64,000 nt of DNA, taken from NCBI GenBank assembly GCA_016926255.1, contig JAFGOY010000058.1:1-64000 (forward strand), written 5' to 3'. This DNA is from Anaerolineae bacterium. Its GTDB lineage: Bacteria; Chloroflexota; Anaerolineae; Aggregatilineales; UBA3940. Shown here one piece after another: positions 52,380 through 61,654 of this stretch; positions within the stretch are counted from its first letter, which is position 1; each line of letters opens with the position of its first letter. Position numbers and translations under genes: made by a program. The notes under the pieces were generated by a model. The model did no database searches, was not told the DNA's origin, and worked only from the letters and a program-made list of their open reading frames with translations.

Positions 52380-54473
52380 ATGGGACAGTTTGCATATTTG
52401 TACGGGTTACATGTGATCGGGATATTGTTTGGCCTGCTATTCAAAAAGCGCCTTCCGATACCTTTTCTGTGTATCACAGGGTTCTTCTGGGGCGCGGTGC
52501 TGTGGGTGGTTGTCGCACTCATGTTGATGACACTCTCTCTGCCCTACACACTCGCCAGTATGCTGATCGTGCTGGGCCTGGTTGTTGTTGCTCTTGTGGT
52601 GATCCATATCAAACAGGGAACGTGGCGGCTGTCCTCCTATGAACTGTACTGGCTTGGTGGATCGCTGCTTGCGGCTGCTTTAGTGATCTTTGCCGCTGTC
52701 TCGACTAACTATGCCAGGGCTACCGCCGACTCTTTGGCACTGATCGTCTTAGGCAGGAACTATGCACAGGACGGGTTGACTGCCTGGAGTATTTCCCGTC
52801 TCTCCGATTGGGGCGTCTTTGTGCCTGTGTTGTTCTCGGCAAACGTGTTTATCGGCCAGGATTATTTGCATGCCTTGCTTCCCACAATCAGTTTCTTCTA
52901 TTTTGCATCATTCTTTGTCTTGGGTTATCTGGCGGTAAAGAAGCTGTTGAGTAGTGTGTTAAAAGCACTGGTAGTCTCTGCTATTGTATCGATCTTATTA
53001 GCCAGTACCTATATAGTTGCCTTTCAGGTATTTTACGTCCACACTAACCAACCATCGGCGGCCTTTCTTCTTTTAGCTGTGGCCTCATTCTGGTTCGCCA
53101 CCAGCGAGGAGAACAGCGCCTGGTTGATCTTCGGTACGATTGCGACTCTTGGTTTTAGCCTGATGCGCACCGAGGGGCCCCTGTTCGCCCTGATTCCGTT
53201 GGTGTTGTTTCTGAGCAGCGGCAAGGCCAGCTATAAAGAACGTTTGCTGGTCACTTTACCACTGGCGGCAGTACTGCTTCTGTGGTACATAAAAATCGCG
53301 TGTGGAGTCACAGCAGGTGATGGGGTGCTCACGCCTGTGAGGGCGCTGGCGATGGTCGCTCCATTGATCGCCCTGGCAGGATTCACCGCGCTGACCTATT
53401 TCCGAATCGCCAATCAATTCATGAAGCAGTTGTCTTATTTGATGCTCGTGGCCCTGTTGTTTGTCTGTGTGGTATTTTTCCTGGTCATTCCAGAGCATAT
53501 GATCGAATCCACTAACGCCATCCTGACGAATCTGCTCACACCCAGCCGATGGGGATTTACTTGGTTTATCATCCTTAGTATGATCCCCCTGTTTTTCAAG
53601 AAGTCTAAACTGCCGTATGAGAAAATCTTGTCATATGTTTCTCCCGCCTACCTAATGTTGCTTGTTACTATCGCCTATGCTCGGAATCCCTATCATACCG
53701 GCTTCTATGACTCGGCCAATCGACTGATGACACAGATTCTCCCGGTTGCAATGTTATATGGCACTCTCAAATTCTTAACCATTGAATGGAACTCCGAAGG
53801 ACAGGAAGACCACTCGTATCGAATGGTACTTATCTTGACTTCACTGCTTGTCGTTGGTGTGCTTTTGAGTGTAGTGGCGAAAGTATGTCCCATTCAGGCG
53901 GAGCATCTGCGGTGGCTCTATCGTGCCTACCGGGTGGGTACTGTCGGTGTGCTTGGAATTCTGGCGCTTGTTTTGACAACCATGGTGGTTAGCGAGCGGG
54001 CTGCCCGATTGGGTTATGCCGGGTTTGTCATACTGCTGGTACTGTCTGGCATTATTGTCAATATCAGGAATCTTTCGTACTGGAAGGCATTTGAACGCAT
54101 CGAATCCTATCAACTGGTTGACCTCGCTGTCGCCAGTGGCCGCCCAAACTGGGAACTATTTGAAGCCACCTACGAACTCTATCGAGGGCGGGTCTTGTTA
54201 ACAAACCTCGACGTGTACGAGGAAATCGAAAGCAGAGATAATAAGTTTTTCTGGTGGGGAGGGTTTCAAATGGTGGAGTATCCGTCGACCCCGATCGCCC
54301 TGACCGCTGAACAGATGCAGCAGTTCTCCACCCTTCCTTCTACCGAAGAGGTGGTCAACAATCGAACCTATGTTATGCTCTCACCTACAGAGGCATTGAC
54401 TGAGATATGGTTCGCCAAATACGACGACAAATACTATTTTATTCCGGTTGAGTTGATCGCTGAACAGGATTAA
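52380..54473 (+). CDS. Large polytopic membrane protein, possibly GT-C or polymerase-like
   Basis: A 697-aa protein with about 14 predicted transmembrane segments in the first 560 residues and a roughly 140-residue soluble C-terminal domain. Hydrophobic helices such as YTLASMLIVLGLVVVALVVIHI and VSAIVSILLASTYIV dominate. It is in a surface-sugar region and co-directional with the flippase 20 bp downstream, so a polysaccharide polymerase or GT-C glycosyltransferase role is plausible. No catalytic acidic motif was certain. ATG 52380 is used; GTG 52374 is just before it. Confidence 0.7.
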   Translation: MGQFAYLYGLHVIGILFGLLFKKRLPIPFLCITGFFWGAVLWVVVALMLMTLSLPYTLASMLIVLGLVVVALVVIHIKQGTWRLSSYELYWLGGSLLAAALVIFAAVSTNYARATADSLALIVLGRNYAQDGLTAWSISRLSDWGVFVPVLFSANVFIGQDYLHALLPTISFFYFASFFVLGYLAVKKLLSSVLKALVVSAIVSILLASTYIVAFQVFYVHTNQPSAAFLLLAVASFWFATSEENSAWLIFGTIATLGFSLMRTEGPLFALIPLVLFLSSGKASYKERLLVTLPLAAVLLLWYIKIACGVTAGDGVLTPVRALAMVAPLIALAGFTALTYFRIANQFMKQLSYLMLVALLFVCVVFFLVIPEHMIESTNAILTNLLTPSRWGFTWFIILSMIPLFFKKSKLPYEKILSYVSPAYLMLLVTIAYARNPYHTGFYDSANRLMTQILPVAMLYGTLKFLTIEWNSEGQEDHSYRMVLILTSLLVVGVLLSVVAKVCPIQAEHLRWLYRAYRVGTVGVLGILALVLTTMVVSERAARLGYAGFVILLVLSGIIVNIRNLSYWKAFERIESYQLVDLAVASGRPNWELFEATYELYRGRVLLTNLDVYEEIESRDNKFFWWGGFQMVEYPSTPIALTAEQMQQFSTLPSTEEVVNNRTYVMLSPTEALTEIWFAKYDDKYYFIPVELIAEQD

Positions 54474-54492
54474 ATAACCAGTAAGGCAATTC

Positions 54493-55809
54493 ATGTCGAA
54501 TCCGTTTACCTCAATCAGAAATCGCTACGAACAATTCCGAAAAATACTGCTTGGCCGGTTCGGCCAGGGGGTCATGTGGAGCGTCGGCAGCCTGGGCATT
54601 CTGGCTGTCGGCGGTGTTCTCATGAACCTGATTATCGTCAGGTTTCAAGGAGAAGAGGCGCTCGGTATTTTTAATCAGGTTTATGCGATTTATATCGTAT
54701 TATCGCAGCTCGGTGTGGGTGGTTTGCAGTTCTCAGTCTTAAAACATGTGTCCCATCACCAGGACGATCGCGATACCTGCGGCGATATCACAACCACTGC
54801 GTTGATCATCGCCCTGCTCTTTTCGATCCTGGTCTGCCTGATCGTCGTTCTTCTGGCAAGACCGGTTGGAAACCTGTTTGACAGTGAGGGTGTCGGTCAG
54901 GGACTACTGTTCGTTGCCCCAGGATTGTTGTTTTTTACCCTGAACAAAATCCTGATCAATACGGTCAACGGCCTCAACGATATGAAGTCCTACGCAGTAT
55001 TCCGGGCGCTGCGGTTTACCCTTATTCCAGCTGCGATTGCAGTAATCATTGCGCTGAAGTATCCGGCCCCCTATCTTACCCTCTCATTGACGGTTTCCGA
55101 GTTTCTACTCTTCATAAGCCTGTCGATCTATGTCTATACAAAACTTGTCCCGCTCCGCCGGATTGTCGATGCCCGCCAATGGTTTTCCGAGCATCTTTCG
55201 TTTGGGGCTAGGGGAATGCTCAGCGGCATACTGCTTGAACTAAACACGCGGGTGGATGTCCTGATGCTGGGATACTTCACGACCGACGCCCGGATCGGTA
55301 TCTATACCTTCGCGGCGACTCTCGCCGAAGGATTTTCCCAGCTTCCGCTGGCCGTTCGCTATAATGTCGATCCGGTTATCGGCAAGCATTTTGCAGAAGG
55401 AGCCACCGAAGAGATCACAAAACTTTCTCGTAAAACTCGGCGCACGTTCTACCCCGTGATCGTCTTGATCGGTATTGCGTCGATTTTGCTGTACCCGCTG
55501 ATTTTCAACCTTTTATTGCAGGATGGCACGACCTATGAAAGCTGGCCGATATATGCGATCATCATGGTTGGTGTATTGATCAACGCCGCTTTCCGGCCCT
55601 TTAATGGCACCCTTCTTCAGGGTGGAAAGCCGGGGGCCTATACGGGCATGGTGCTGGGGATCGTGATTCTCGATGCGCTGCAAAACCTGTTTGTTATCCC
55701 CCTGTGGGGAATACGTGGGGCGGCAGTGGTGACGGCAGTTACCTATGTGCTCGAAGCAGTGCTGCTGATCATCGTCACCCGTAAATTGTTGAAAGTCTCT
55801 TTGATTTAG
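54493..55809 (+). CDS. Wzx-type polysaccharide flippase (MOP superfamily)
   Basis: A 438-aa polytopic protein with about 12 membrane segments. It has a basic N-terminal tail, then GVMWSVGSLGILAVGGVLMNLIIVRF and QLGVGGLQFSVLKHVSHH, typical of the first repeat of Wzx/MATE-type exporters. The second half repeats the pattern (SEHLSFGARGMLSGILLELNTRVDVLMLGYF). These proteins flip lipid-linked oligosaccharide across the membrane. AAGG precedes the ATG. It is placed between a membrane protein and a glycosyltransferase, as expected in a Wzx/Wzy cluster. Confidence 0.9.
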   Translation: MSNPFTSIRNRYEQFRKILLGRFGQGVMWSVGSLGILAVGGVLMNLIIVRFQGEEALGIFNQVYAIYIVLSQLGVGGLQFSVLKHVSHHQDDRDTCGDITTTALIIALLFSILVCLIVVLLARPVGNLFDSEGVGQGLLFVAPGLLFFTLNKILINTVNGLNDMKSYAVFRALRFTLIPAAIAVIIALKYPAPYLTLSLTVSEFLLFISLSIYVYTKLVPLRRIVDARQWFSEHLSFGARGMLSGILLELNTRVDVLMLGYFTTDARIGIYTFAATLAEGFSQLPLAVRYNVDPVIGKHFAEGATEEITKLSRKTRRTFYPVIVLIGIASILLYPLIFNLLLQDGTTYESWPIYAIIMVGVLINAAFRPFNGTLLQGGKPGAYTGMVLGIVILDALQNLFVIPLWGIRGAAVVTAVTYVLEAVLLIIVTRKLLKVSLI

Positions 55810-55840
55810 GCGATCTATCGTTTATCTGGAGAACAGATCA

Positions 55841-56791
55841 GTGTACGAACAACTTAAGATCGGTGTCGTCGTTCCTGCCTACAATGAAGAAGTACTGATT
55901 CGGCGCACACTTGAAGGCATGCCTGACTATGTCGATTCCATCGTCGTGGTTGACGATTGCAGCCCAGATAATACATCGGCGGTGGTCAGGGAAGTGGCGA
56001 CCCAGGATGAACGAGTCATTCTTATCCGTCACGAACAGAATAAGGGCGTCGGCGGTGCGATCAGCACTGGTTATATCTGGTGCCGCGAAAACGACATCGA
56101 CGCGGCGGTGGTGATGGCCGGAGACAACCAGATGGACCCCGCCGATCTCCCGGCGCTGCTGGTCCCGGTTGTCGAAGATCGGGCAGATTACAGCAAGGGC
56201 AACCGTTTGTTCACCGGCGAAGCCTGGGAAAAGATACCGAAGATACGGTATTTGGGGAACGCTGTTCTCTCATTCCTCACCAAGATCGCCAGTGGATATT
56301 GGAACGTCGCCGATTCGCAGACGGGCTATACGGTTTTGAACAAAAAAGGGCTGCATTTGCTCCCGCTAGAAAACATCTATCCGCGTTTTGGTATGCCCAA
56401 CGATTTTCTTGTCACCTGCAATATCTATGACCTGCGCGTGATCGATGTTCCGATCAGGCCGGTCTATGCCGATGAAAAAAGCAAACTCAAAATCCGGCGG
56501 GTCGTTTTTTCGATCTCGGCGCTGCTCGTGCGTCTCTTTTTCAAGCGGATGCTGCAAAAATACGTTATTCGGGATTTCCACCCGCTGGTGCTGTTCTATT
56601 TTATCGGGGCATTGCTATTTCTTCTCGATGTACCATTGCTGGTTCGATTCATTCTGTTGTGGTACTCACTTGGATACGTGCCGGAAATCACCCTGCTGAC
56701 GATCATCTTCTTAACCATCTCTGGCCTTCAGCTGGTTCTATTCGCCATGTTGTTTGATATGCAGGCTAATCAGGATTTGAAGGGTCATTAG
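55841..56791 (+). CDS. DPM1-like family 2 glycosyltransferase with two C-terminal helices
   Basis: A 316-aa GT-A enzyme starting with GTG. IGVVVPAYNEEVLIRRTLEGMP, VVDDCSPDNTS, GVGGAISTGYIWCRENDIDAAVVMAGDNQMDP (DxD-like) and DSQTGYTVL match the dolichol-phosphate mannose synthase type, which charges polyprenyl phosphate with a sugar. Two membrane helices near the C terminus (about 245-265 and 275-305) end in MLFDMQANQDLKGH. The last 65 codons are nearly repeated at 58151-58352, so a second copy once existed downstream. GGAGAA precedes the GTG. Confidence 0.9.
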   Translation: MYEQLKIGVVVPAYNEEVLIRRTLEGMPDYVDSIVVVDDCSPDNTSAVVREVATQDERVILIRHEQNKGVGGAISTGYIWCRENDIDAAVVMAGDNQMDPADLPALLVPVVEDRADYSKGNRLFTGEAWEKIPKIRYLGNAVLSFLTKIASGYWNVADSQTGYTVLNKKGLHLLPLENIYPRFGMPNDFLVTCNIYDLRVIDVPIRPVYADEKSKLKIRRVVFSISALLVRLFFKRMLQKYVIRDFHPLVLFYFIGALLFLLDVPLLVRFILLWYSLGYVPEITLLTIIFLTISGLQLVLFAMLFDMQANQDLKGH

Positions 56792-56849
56792 TATTCATAT
56801 TAGGACTTACGTAAATAGATGCTCATGTCCAGCAAGAAGGAGTATTAAG

Positions 56850-57515
56850 TTGGCCAAAATTGATTATGCAAACGCACCGCTTGAGGGACGCTGGGAAAAG
56901 CATGTCGCTAAATATAACAGCGTGCTTGGTAAGATGCTGTTGAAAGGATTTTTCGCTGGTATCTCCAAAGCAGTAACTTTCATGGACCTGAAAGAAGATG
57001 CGCAGCTTCTTGAGGTTGGCTGTGGATCGGGGCAGGGTTCATTGCAAATCATGAAGATGCTCGTTGGCCAACAAACGCTTCAAATTTCAGATATTAATAA
57101 GGAATTTGTAATCAAGTTGCAGGCAAGTAACTTTCCCTTGCGTGTAACTCAGGAATCCGTATACGATTTGAAGCGCGCAGGTGGAGAATTTGACTGCATA
57201 TTTCTGCTGGAGGTTCTTGAACACCTCGATAATTATGAGAAGGCCTTGTCCGAATTGGTTCGAGTATCAAAAAAATACATCGTAATTTCTGTTCCGAATG
57301 AACCTCTCTGGCGTATTTTGAATATGATGAGAGGCAAATACCTCCGCGGATTTGGCAATACACCAACCCATGTCAATCACTGGAGTCCACCAGCATTGAA
57401 AAAGCTTGTATCACAATATGCTGAAGTCCAGAAGATTTATCTGCCTATACCCTGGATTATATTAGTTGCGAGACTATATCAAGACCAAACATCTGTTAGC
57501 AATCGCAGTGATTAA
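56850..57515 (+). CDS. Class I SAM-dependent methyltransferase
   Basis: A 221-aa enzyme with the AdoMet-binding motif LLEVGCGSGQGSLQIM, the acidic loop QISDINKEF, and FDCIFLLEVLEHLDNYEKAL (motif II/post II). The rest is a helical cap with HWSPPALKKL. It starts with TTG 56850 after AAGGAG. In this cluster it may methylate a sugar, a lipid carrier or a nucleotide sugar; the substrate is unknown. It ends directly at the transposase fragment and looks complete. Confidence 0.82.
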   Translation: MAKIDYANAPLEGRWEKHVAKYNSVLGKMLLKGFFAGISKAVTFMDLKEDAQLLEVGCGSGQGSLQIMKMLVGQQTLQISDINKEFVIKLQASNFPLRVTQESVYDLKRAGGEFDCIFLLEVLEHLDNYEKALSELVRVSKKYIVISVPNEPLWRILNMMRGKYLRGFGNTPTHVNHWSPPALKKLVSQYAEVQKIYLPIPWIILVARLYQDQTSVSNRSD

Positions 57516-58141
57516 CCCTTGTGGGGAATTTGAACTGGTTGGTGCAGCACAGGCGGCTGTATACTTATACCTATGACCATGATTTCACCAGCTTTGCCGA
57601 GGGGAGAGTCATTCCCCACGCTATTTACGACCTGCAACTCAACACCGGTTTCATCAACCTCGGTATCAGCCATGATACCAGTGAGTTTGCCTGTGATAGT
57701 TTGCGTCAGTGGTGGTATACGCGAGGTCGCTATGATTATCCCCAGGCAACCTCTATTCTGATCTTGTGTGACAGTGGTGGAAGCAACAGTTGCCGCCACT
57801 ACATTTTCAAGCAAGACTTACAGCAACTCGCCGACGAACTCGGCCTTAAAATTCGGGAGGCCCACTATCTGCCTTACTGTTCCAAGTACAATTCGATTGA
57901 GCATCGTTTATTCCCACATATCACACGAGCTTGCCAGAGCGTCGTTTTCAGTCGTCTTGATACGGTCAAAGAATTGATGGCTCGAACCAAAACCAAACAA
58001 GGTTTATCTGTCATCGTCAATGTGATTGACAAGGCTTATTCGACCGGGCGCAAAGCCACTGATCATTTCATGCACAACATGCCCATTATCTTTGATGATT
58101 TCCTGCCTCAGTGGAACTACAGGGCTGTGGCCCAGTGTTGA
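57516..58141 (+). pseudogene. ISAzo13-type transposase, C-terminal fragment
   Basis: The roughly 200-codon frame reads as the second half of a DDE transposase. RVIPHAIYDLQLNTGFINLG, ILILCDSGGSNSCRHYIFKQ (Asp of the catalytic triad), YCSKYNSIEHRLFPH (Glu), and the end FLPQWNYRAVAQC are characteristic of ISAzo13 elements. The N-terminal half is missing, and neither a start codon with a ribosome site nor terminal inverted repeats were found. It sits between the methyltransferase and the remnant of a glycosyltransferase. It is probably inactive. Confidence 0.85.
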
Positions 58142-58150
58142 CCGCTGTTC

Positions 58151-58352
58151 AGGTTATATTCCCTTAGGGGCACTTCTGTTTGTTGCCGATATACCAATGC
58201 TGGTTCGCTTTTTCCTGCGCTGGTATGCAACCGGCCAGGTTCCAGAAATTGCCCTGCTGACGATTATCTTTCTGACCATCTCTTGGCTTCAATTGTTTCT
58301 GTTTGCGATGTTATTTGATATGCAGGCAAATCAGGATTTGAGGGGAAACTGA
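58151..58352 (+). pseudogene. Truncated tail of a second DPM1-like glycosyltransferase
   Basis: The frame ending at TGA 58350-58352 encodes GALLFVADIPMLVRFFLRW... and MLFDMQANQDLRGN, which match the last 65 codons of the intact gene at 55841 at roughly three-quarters of positions. The homology starts just after the transposase fragment, where the corresponding frame is lost. So a duplicate glycosyltransferase was cut by the insertion or by the rearrangement that accompanied it. Longer open frames across this region are chance. Confidence 0.85.
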
Positions 58353-58362
58353 CCTTCACAAA

Positions 58363-59034
58363 ATGTCGTTTGTAGAAAACACGCCTTCCATCATTCTTGC
58401 CTCTCAATCTCCCCGGCGCTGCGAACTTCTATCGCTGCTTGGCCTGCCGTTCACCCGGTTTGTCACCCGGATTGACGAGCAGCGCCAGCCCGGAGAAACG
58501 CCTCTTGATTATGTGCTTCGCCTGAGCCGGGAAAAAGCCCGCGCCGCTGCCCAAAAGTGCGATCAACCGGGCATCGTTCTCGCCGCCGATACGATTGTAG
58601 TCGACGGCGACGATGTGCTGGAGAAGCCCGCCAGCGAGGGCGAAGCCTGGACGATGCTCACCCAGCTTCGCAGCCGCAGCCATGTTGTCTACACAGCGAT
58701 AGCGGTGCTCAATCAATTGGGCGAACTTGATACGGAGATCGCGCAGAGCCGGGTGCCGATGCGTGACTACAGCGACGAGGAAATCGCTGACTACATCGCC
58801 AGCGGTGACCCGTTCGACAAGGCCGGGGGATATGGCATTCAGAATGCCGACTTTCACCCTGCCGGGGGATTTTCTCACTGCTTTGCCAACGTGATGGGGC
58901 TGCCACTCTGCCACCTGACGCGTCTGCTGCGTCAATCTGGCATCGAACCTCCAGCTGATGTGCCAGCGGCCTGCCAATCTCATCTTGTGTATTCATGTCC
59001 TGTTTACAAGGGCATTCTGCGGGGCGAAGACTGA
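58363..59034 (+). CDS. maf: Maf-family nucleoside triphosphate pyrophosphatase
   Basis: A 223-aa protein with the Maf signature ASQSPRRCELLSLLGL, VTRIDE, LSREKARAAA, VLAADTIVVDGDDVLEKP and YIASGDPFDKAGGYGIQ. Maf hydrolyses dTTP, UTP and modified nucleotides such as pseudo-UTP or m5UTP to monophosphates. It has a longer C-terminal end than E. coli Maf. It abuts the convergent lipoprotein gene with no spacer. Confidence 0.93.
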   Translation: MSFVENTPSIILASQSPRRCELLSLLGLPFTRFVTRIDEQRQPGETPLDYVLRLSREKARAAAQKCDQPGIVLAADTIVVDGDDVLEKPASEGEAWTMLTQLRSRSHVVYTAIAVLNQLGELDTEIAQSRVPMRDYSDEEIADYIASGDPFDKAGGYGIQNADFHPAGGFSHCFANVMGLPLCHLTRLLRQSGIEPPADVPAACQSHLVYSCPVYKGILRGED

Positions 59035-60066
59035 TCACTCGTACCCGGCGACCAGCCAGCCTTTGCCATCCGGCACCAGGGTGATCACTTCACCCTGTAT
59101 GTTCGTAAAGTAGAACTGCTCCCCTTCGTCGCCAAGCCCGTTCTGATAGGTTGTATTGAACGAAACTTCACCGGACACTGCCCATCCTAACCTGTCTTCG
59201 ACCGTTGCCGTGTATCGCCATACAGTACCGAAGCCATGCTGAGGATAGGATTTCCCATCGGGAGGCGGAACTGCCGGTTCGATCCCTTCCATTCCTTCCT
59301 CATACGGATTTGGGATAGATCGCCAGGCCGGTTTCGACTGGTCGGACTCGGTGATCAGGTCTTCGAAAAGAATGATGATCAGGTCAAGTTCCTCGATCAA
59401 CACCATCTTCCCCCTTTCGAATTCCTGCATCCCTGCCGGGGAACTGGCTGGTTCTCCCGTCGGGCATATATCGTCAGGCGGTGGGGAGAAAAACCACGAG
59501 AAGCCGCAGGTAACTTCGATGGTGAGCCTTTCCTCAATGACGGTGATGCCGTTTGTCAGCGTCAGGATATACGTCTCAGGTTGAAATGCTGATGCGGGGG
59601 AGACGGTCAAAGACCCTTCCAGCTCGACCGTCCAGGATTCGCCTTGCTGGCCGTCTGCATCGAGTTGAGTGATTGCGGCGTTTGTCCCATACAGTGTCGC
59701 CCATACTAGCACGACGGGTTCTCCCGGCGCGGCCTGCTCTGGAGAAGCCATGAAATACTCGATGACCGGCGATTGTGATCCCCCCATTCCCTGGGACAGT
59801 GTCGGCAGTTCGCTTTCGGAGATAGCTGAGGTTGACCCCAGCGGTGATGTAGGCGATACCGGCAGTGTGGGTGATGTCGCCAATGTTGGTGCGATTAGCG
59901 TCTGTTCGCTCTCAACTATTGCTGGGGTAGATGTCGAAACCTGGCTGGGTTCCAAGGTCGGCAGGGGAGCAACGGTCGGCACTGTATCACTGCATCCTGC
60001 AGCAAACAGCACGGAAAGGATAGACAGTATAATAGATGGAACGAAATTGCCAGTATGGTTGGTCAT
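59035..60066 (-). CDS. Lipoprotein with Thr/Pro-rich linker
   Basis: A 343-aa exported protein. SIILSILSVLFAAGC is a lipoprotein signal; the mature end starts with a long Thr/Ser/Pro region (VPTVAPLPTLEPSQVSTSTP), then a beta-rich part (VIEYFMASPEQAAPGEPVVLVWATLYG, an Ig-like start). A C-terminal region has several Trp and Gly (WRYTATVEDRLGWAVSGEVSF). ATG 60066 begins right before the signal and has GGAG upstream; the longer frame has no ribosome site. Function unknown. Confidence 0.72.
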   Translation of the reverse strand: MTNHTGNFVPSIILSILSVLFAAGCSDTVPTVAPLPTLEPSQVSTSTPAIVESEQTLIAPTLATSPTLPVSPTSPLGSTSAISESELPTLSQGMGGSQSPVIEYFMASPEQAAPGEPVVLVWATLYGTNAAITQLDADGQQGESWTVELEGSLTVSPASAFQPETYILTLTNGITVIEERLTIEVTCGFSWFFSPPPDDICPTGEPASSPAGMQEFERGKMVLIEELDLIIILFEDLITESDQSKPAWRSIPNPYEEGMEGIEPAVPPPDGKSYPQHGFGTVWRYTATVEDRLGWAVSGEVSFNTTYQNGLGDEGEQFYFTNIQGEVITLVPDGKGWLVAGYE

Positions 60067-60229
60067 TATCTCCAGGGGCCTTGCTGCTCGAATCCTTCCC
60101 TGCATCATACTTCCCGCCCCTCGTCCCGGCAAGTCAACCCGAGTTGATTTACTCCAGGTATCCCCGACTATGGGTGCCGGTCGAGCTATGCTACAATTCA
60201 GAATATAAGAGGTCGTTTCTGGAGTCTGT

Positions 60230-60847
60230 ATGTCCCATCGACTGGAAATCGAAGTTAAATTCATTCTGGATGATCCTGACGCAATGAGAAGCCATTTGCT
60301 TCAACTGGGGGCAGCTTCGCATGGGAAACATACCGAGTTGAATATCCGGCTCGACGATGACCAGGGGAATCTCGGCAAACGGTTGACAGTCTTGCGCGTG
60401 CGTCATATAACATCCTTAAACCAGACGTCCTCTGTCCTGACCGTTAAAACTCCTGTTCAAAGCTCCGACCCCGCCTTGAGTACACGCCGTGAGATTGAAT
60501 TATCTGTCGGTAGTGGCCCGGAGATGATCGCCGCATTGGAAGTCCTGGGATACAAACCCTACCTAAGCTACGAAAAGCGGCGTGAGATATACTCACTTGA
60601 CGATGTCGAAGTTGTTATCGACGAGCTGCCCTTTGGATGGTTCGCCGAATTGGAAGGGGAAGAAGATACAATACGCGCCCTGTCCAGGAGATTAAACTTC
60701 GACCTGGCGGAAAGTCTTTCTCTGAGTTACGCCGAGTGCTGTCAAATCGTCCGTCAGAAATTGGGGCTATCGACGACCGAAATGACATTTGAGGCGCTGA
60801 AGGATACTGGCCTGACTTCCTTGATATTTCATGAGGCCCTTAAATAA
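60230..60847 (+). CDS. CYTH-domain protein (triphosphate tunnel metalloenzyme)
   Basis: A 205-aa triphosphate tunnel enzyme. The family motif ExExK is Glu6-Ile-Glu8-Val-Lys10. Basic residues line later strands (LNIRLDD, KRLTVLRVRHI, SVLTVKTP), and EVVIDELPFGWFAELEGEE gives the acidic metal ligands. Such proteins hydrolyse inorganic triphosphate, thiamine triphosphate or polyphosphate, or make cAMP. The genes that follow suggest inorganic or polyphosphate substrates. No start ambiguity: the ATG is followed directly by the motif. Confidence 0.9.
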   Translation: MSHRLEIEVKFILDDPDAMRSHLLQLGAASHGKHTELNIRLDDDQGNLGKRLTVLRVRHITSLNQTSSVLTVKTPVQSSDPALSTRREIELSVGSGPEMIAALEVLGYKPYLSYEKRREIYSLDDVEVVIDELPFGWFAELEGEEDTIRALSRRLNFDLAESLSLSYAECCQIVRQKLGLSTTEMTFEALKDTGLTSLIFHEALK

Positions 60848-60892
60848 AAAGTCACCGTAGTTTGATAAAATCGATCAGACAGGAGATGAATT

Positions 60893-61654
60893 ATGGCAAC
60901 ATTACCGGATGGCCGTACCCTTCCCGGTAAGCTCATCGTCGTTGAGGGAATCGACGGGTCAGGGAAAAGCACCCAACTCGACTTGCTGCGCAAGTACCTC
61001 ATTGGCGAGGGGTACTGTGTCGCTTTCAGTGAATGGAACTCGTCCTCAATCGTCGGGGGGGTCACCCGGCGCGGAAAGCGGAAGCAGCTTCTGACTCCGT
61101 TGTCCTTTAGCCTGATCCACGCTGCCGATTTCGCTGACCGGATGGAGCGCCAGATGCTCCCGGCCCTGAAAGCGGGCGCAATTGTGCTGGCGGATCGCTA
61201 TATCTACACCGCGTTTGGGCGCGATGTAGCGCGGGGGCTGGACCCGCAGTTTGTTCGCCGGATTTACAATTTCGCCATCCGGCCCACAATTGCCTTCTAT
61301 TTTCGCGTTCCACTTGAGGAATCCTTGAAGCGCATCCTGGTCGGACGCCCACAGCTCAAATTCTATGAAGCCGGGCTGGATATCGGGCTGGATGAAGACC
61401 CCTACGAGAGTTTCAGGCTCTTCCAGAGCCAGATTCTTGACGAATACGACAGGATGGTCGATGAGTTTGACCTGACGGTTATCGACGCGACAAAGCCTCT
61501 TCTCGAACAGCAGGAGGAAGTGCGTGAGATCGTCACCCCTCACCTGGAAAATGTCCTGTCTGCCGAACACAGCGCATGGCGTGAAGCCTTGACCGAGGAA
61601 GGTTTACACGGGCGATATCTTGAATCCCTGGTACCGGAGCAGGAGACAACATGA
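60893..61654 (+). CDS. Thymidylate-kinase-like P-loop kinase
   Basis: A 253-aa protein with an intact P-loop (EGIDGSGKSTQ, Lys25), the LID/DRY-like segment VLADRYIYTAFGRDVARGLD, and the C-terminal region of the TMPK fold. It is longer than a usual dTMP kinase (about 210 aa). Classic dTMP phosphorylation is possible. However, two paralogues in tandem beside CYTH and CHAD genes, and the TMPK-like fold of PPK2 polyphosphate kinases, make another phosphate-transfer role worth considering. GGAG precedes the ATG. Confidence 0.8.
   Translation: MATLPDGRTLPGKLIVVEGIDGSGKSTQLDLLRKYLIGEGYCVAFSEWNSSSIVGGVTRRGKRKQLLTPLSFSLIHAADFADRMERQMLPALKAGAIVLADRYIYTAFGRDVARGLDPQFVRRIYNFAIRPTIAFYFRVPLEESLKRILVGRPQLKFYEAGLDIGLDEDPYESFRLFQSQILDEYDRMVDEFDLTVIDATKPLLEQQEEVREIVTPHLENVLSAEHSAWREALTEEGLHGRYLESLVPEQETT

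Noticed and set aside
58026-58352. A 108-codon intact gene after the transposase fragment
   Set aside because: Only the last 65 codons have protein character, and these match the end of the glycosyltransferase at 55841. The upstream part is the transposase read in another frame.
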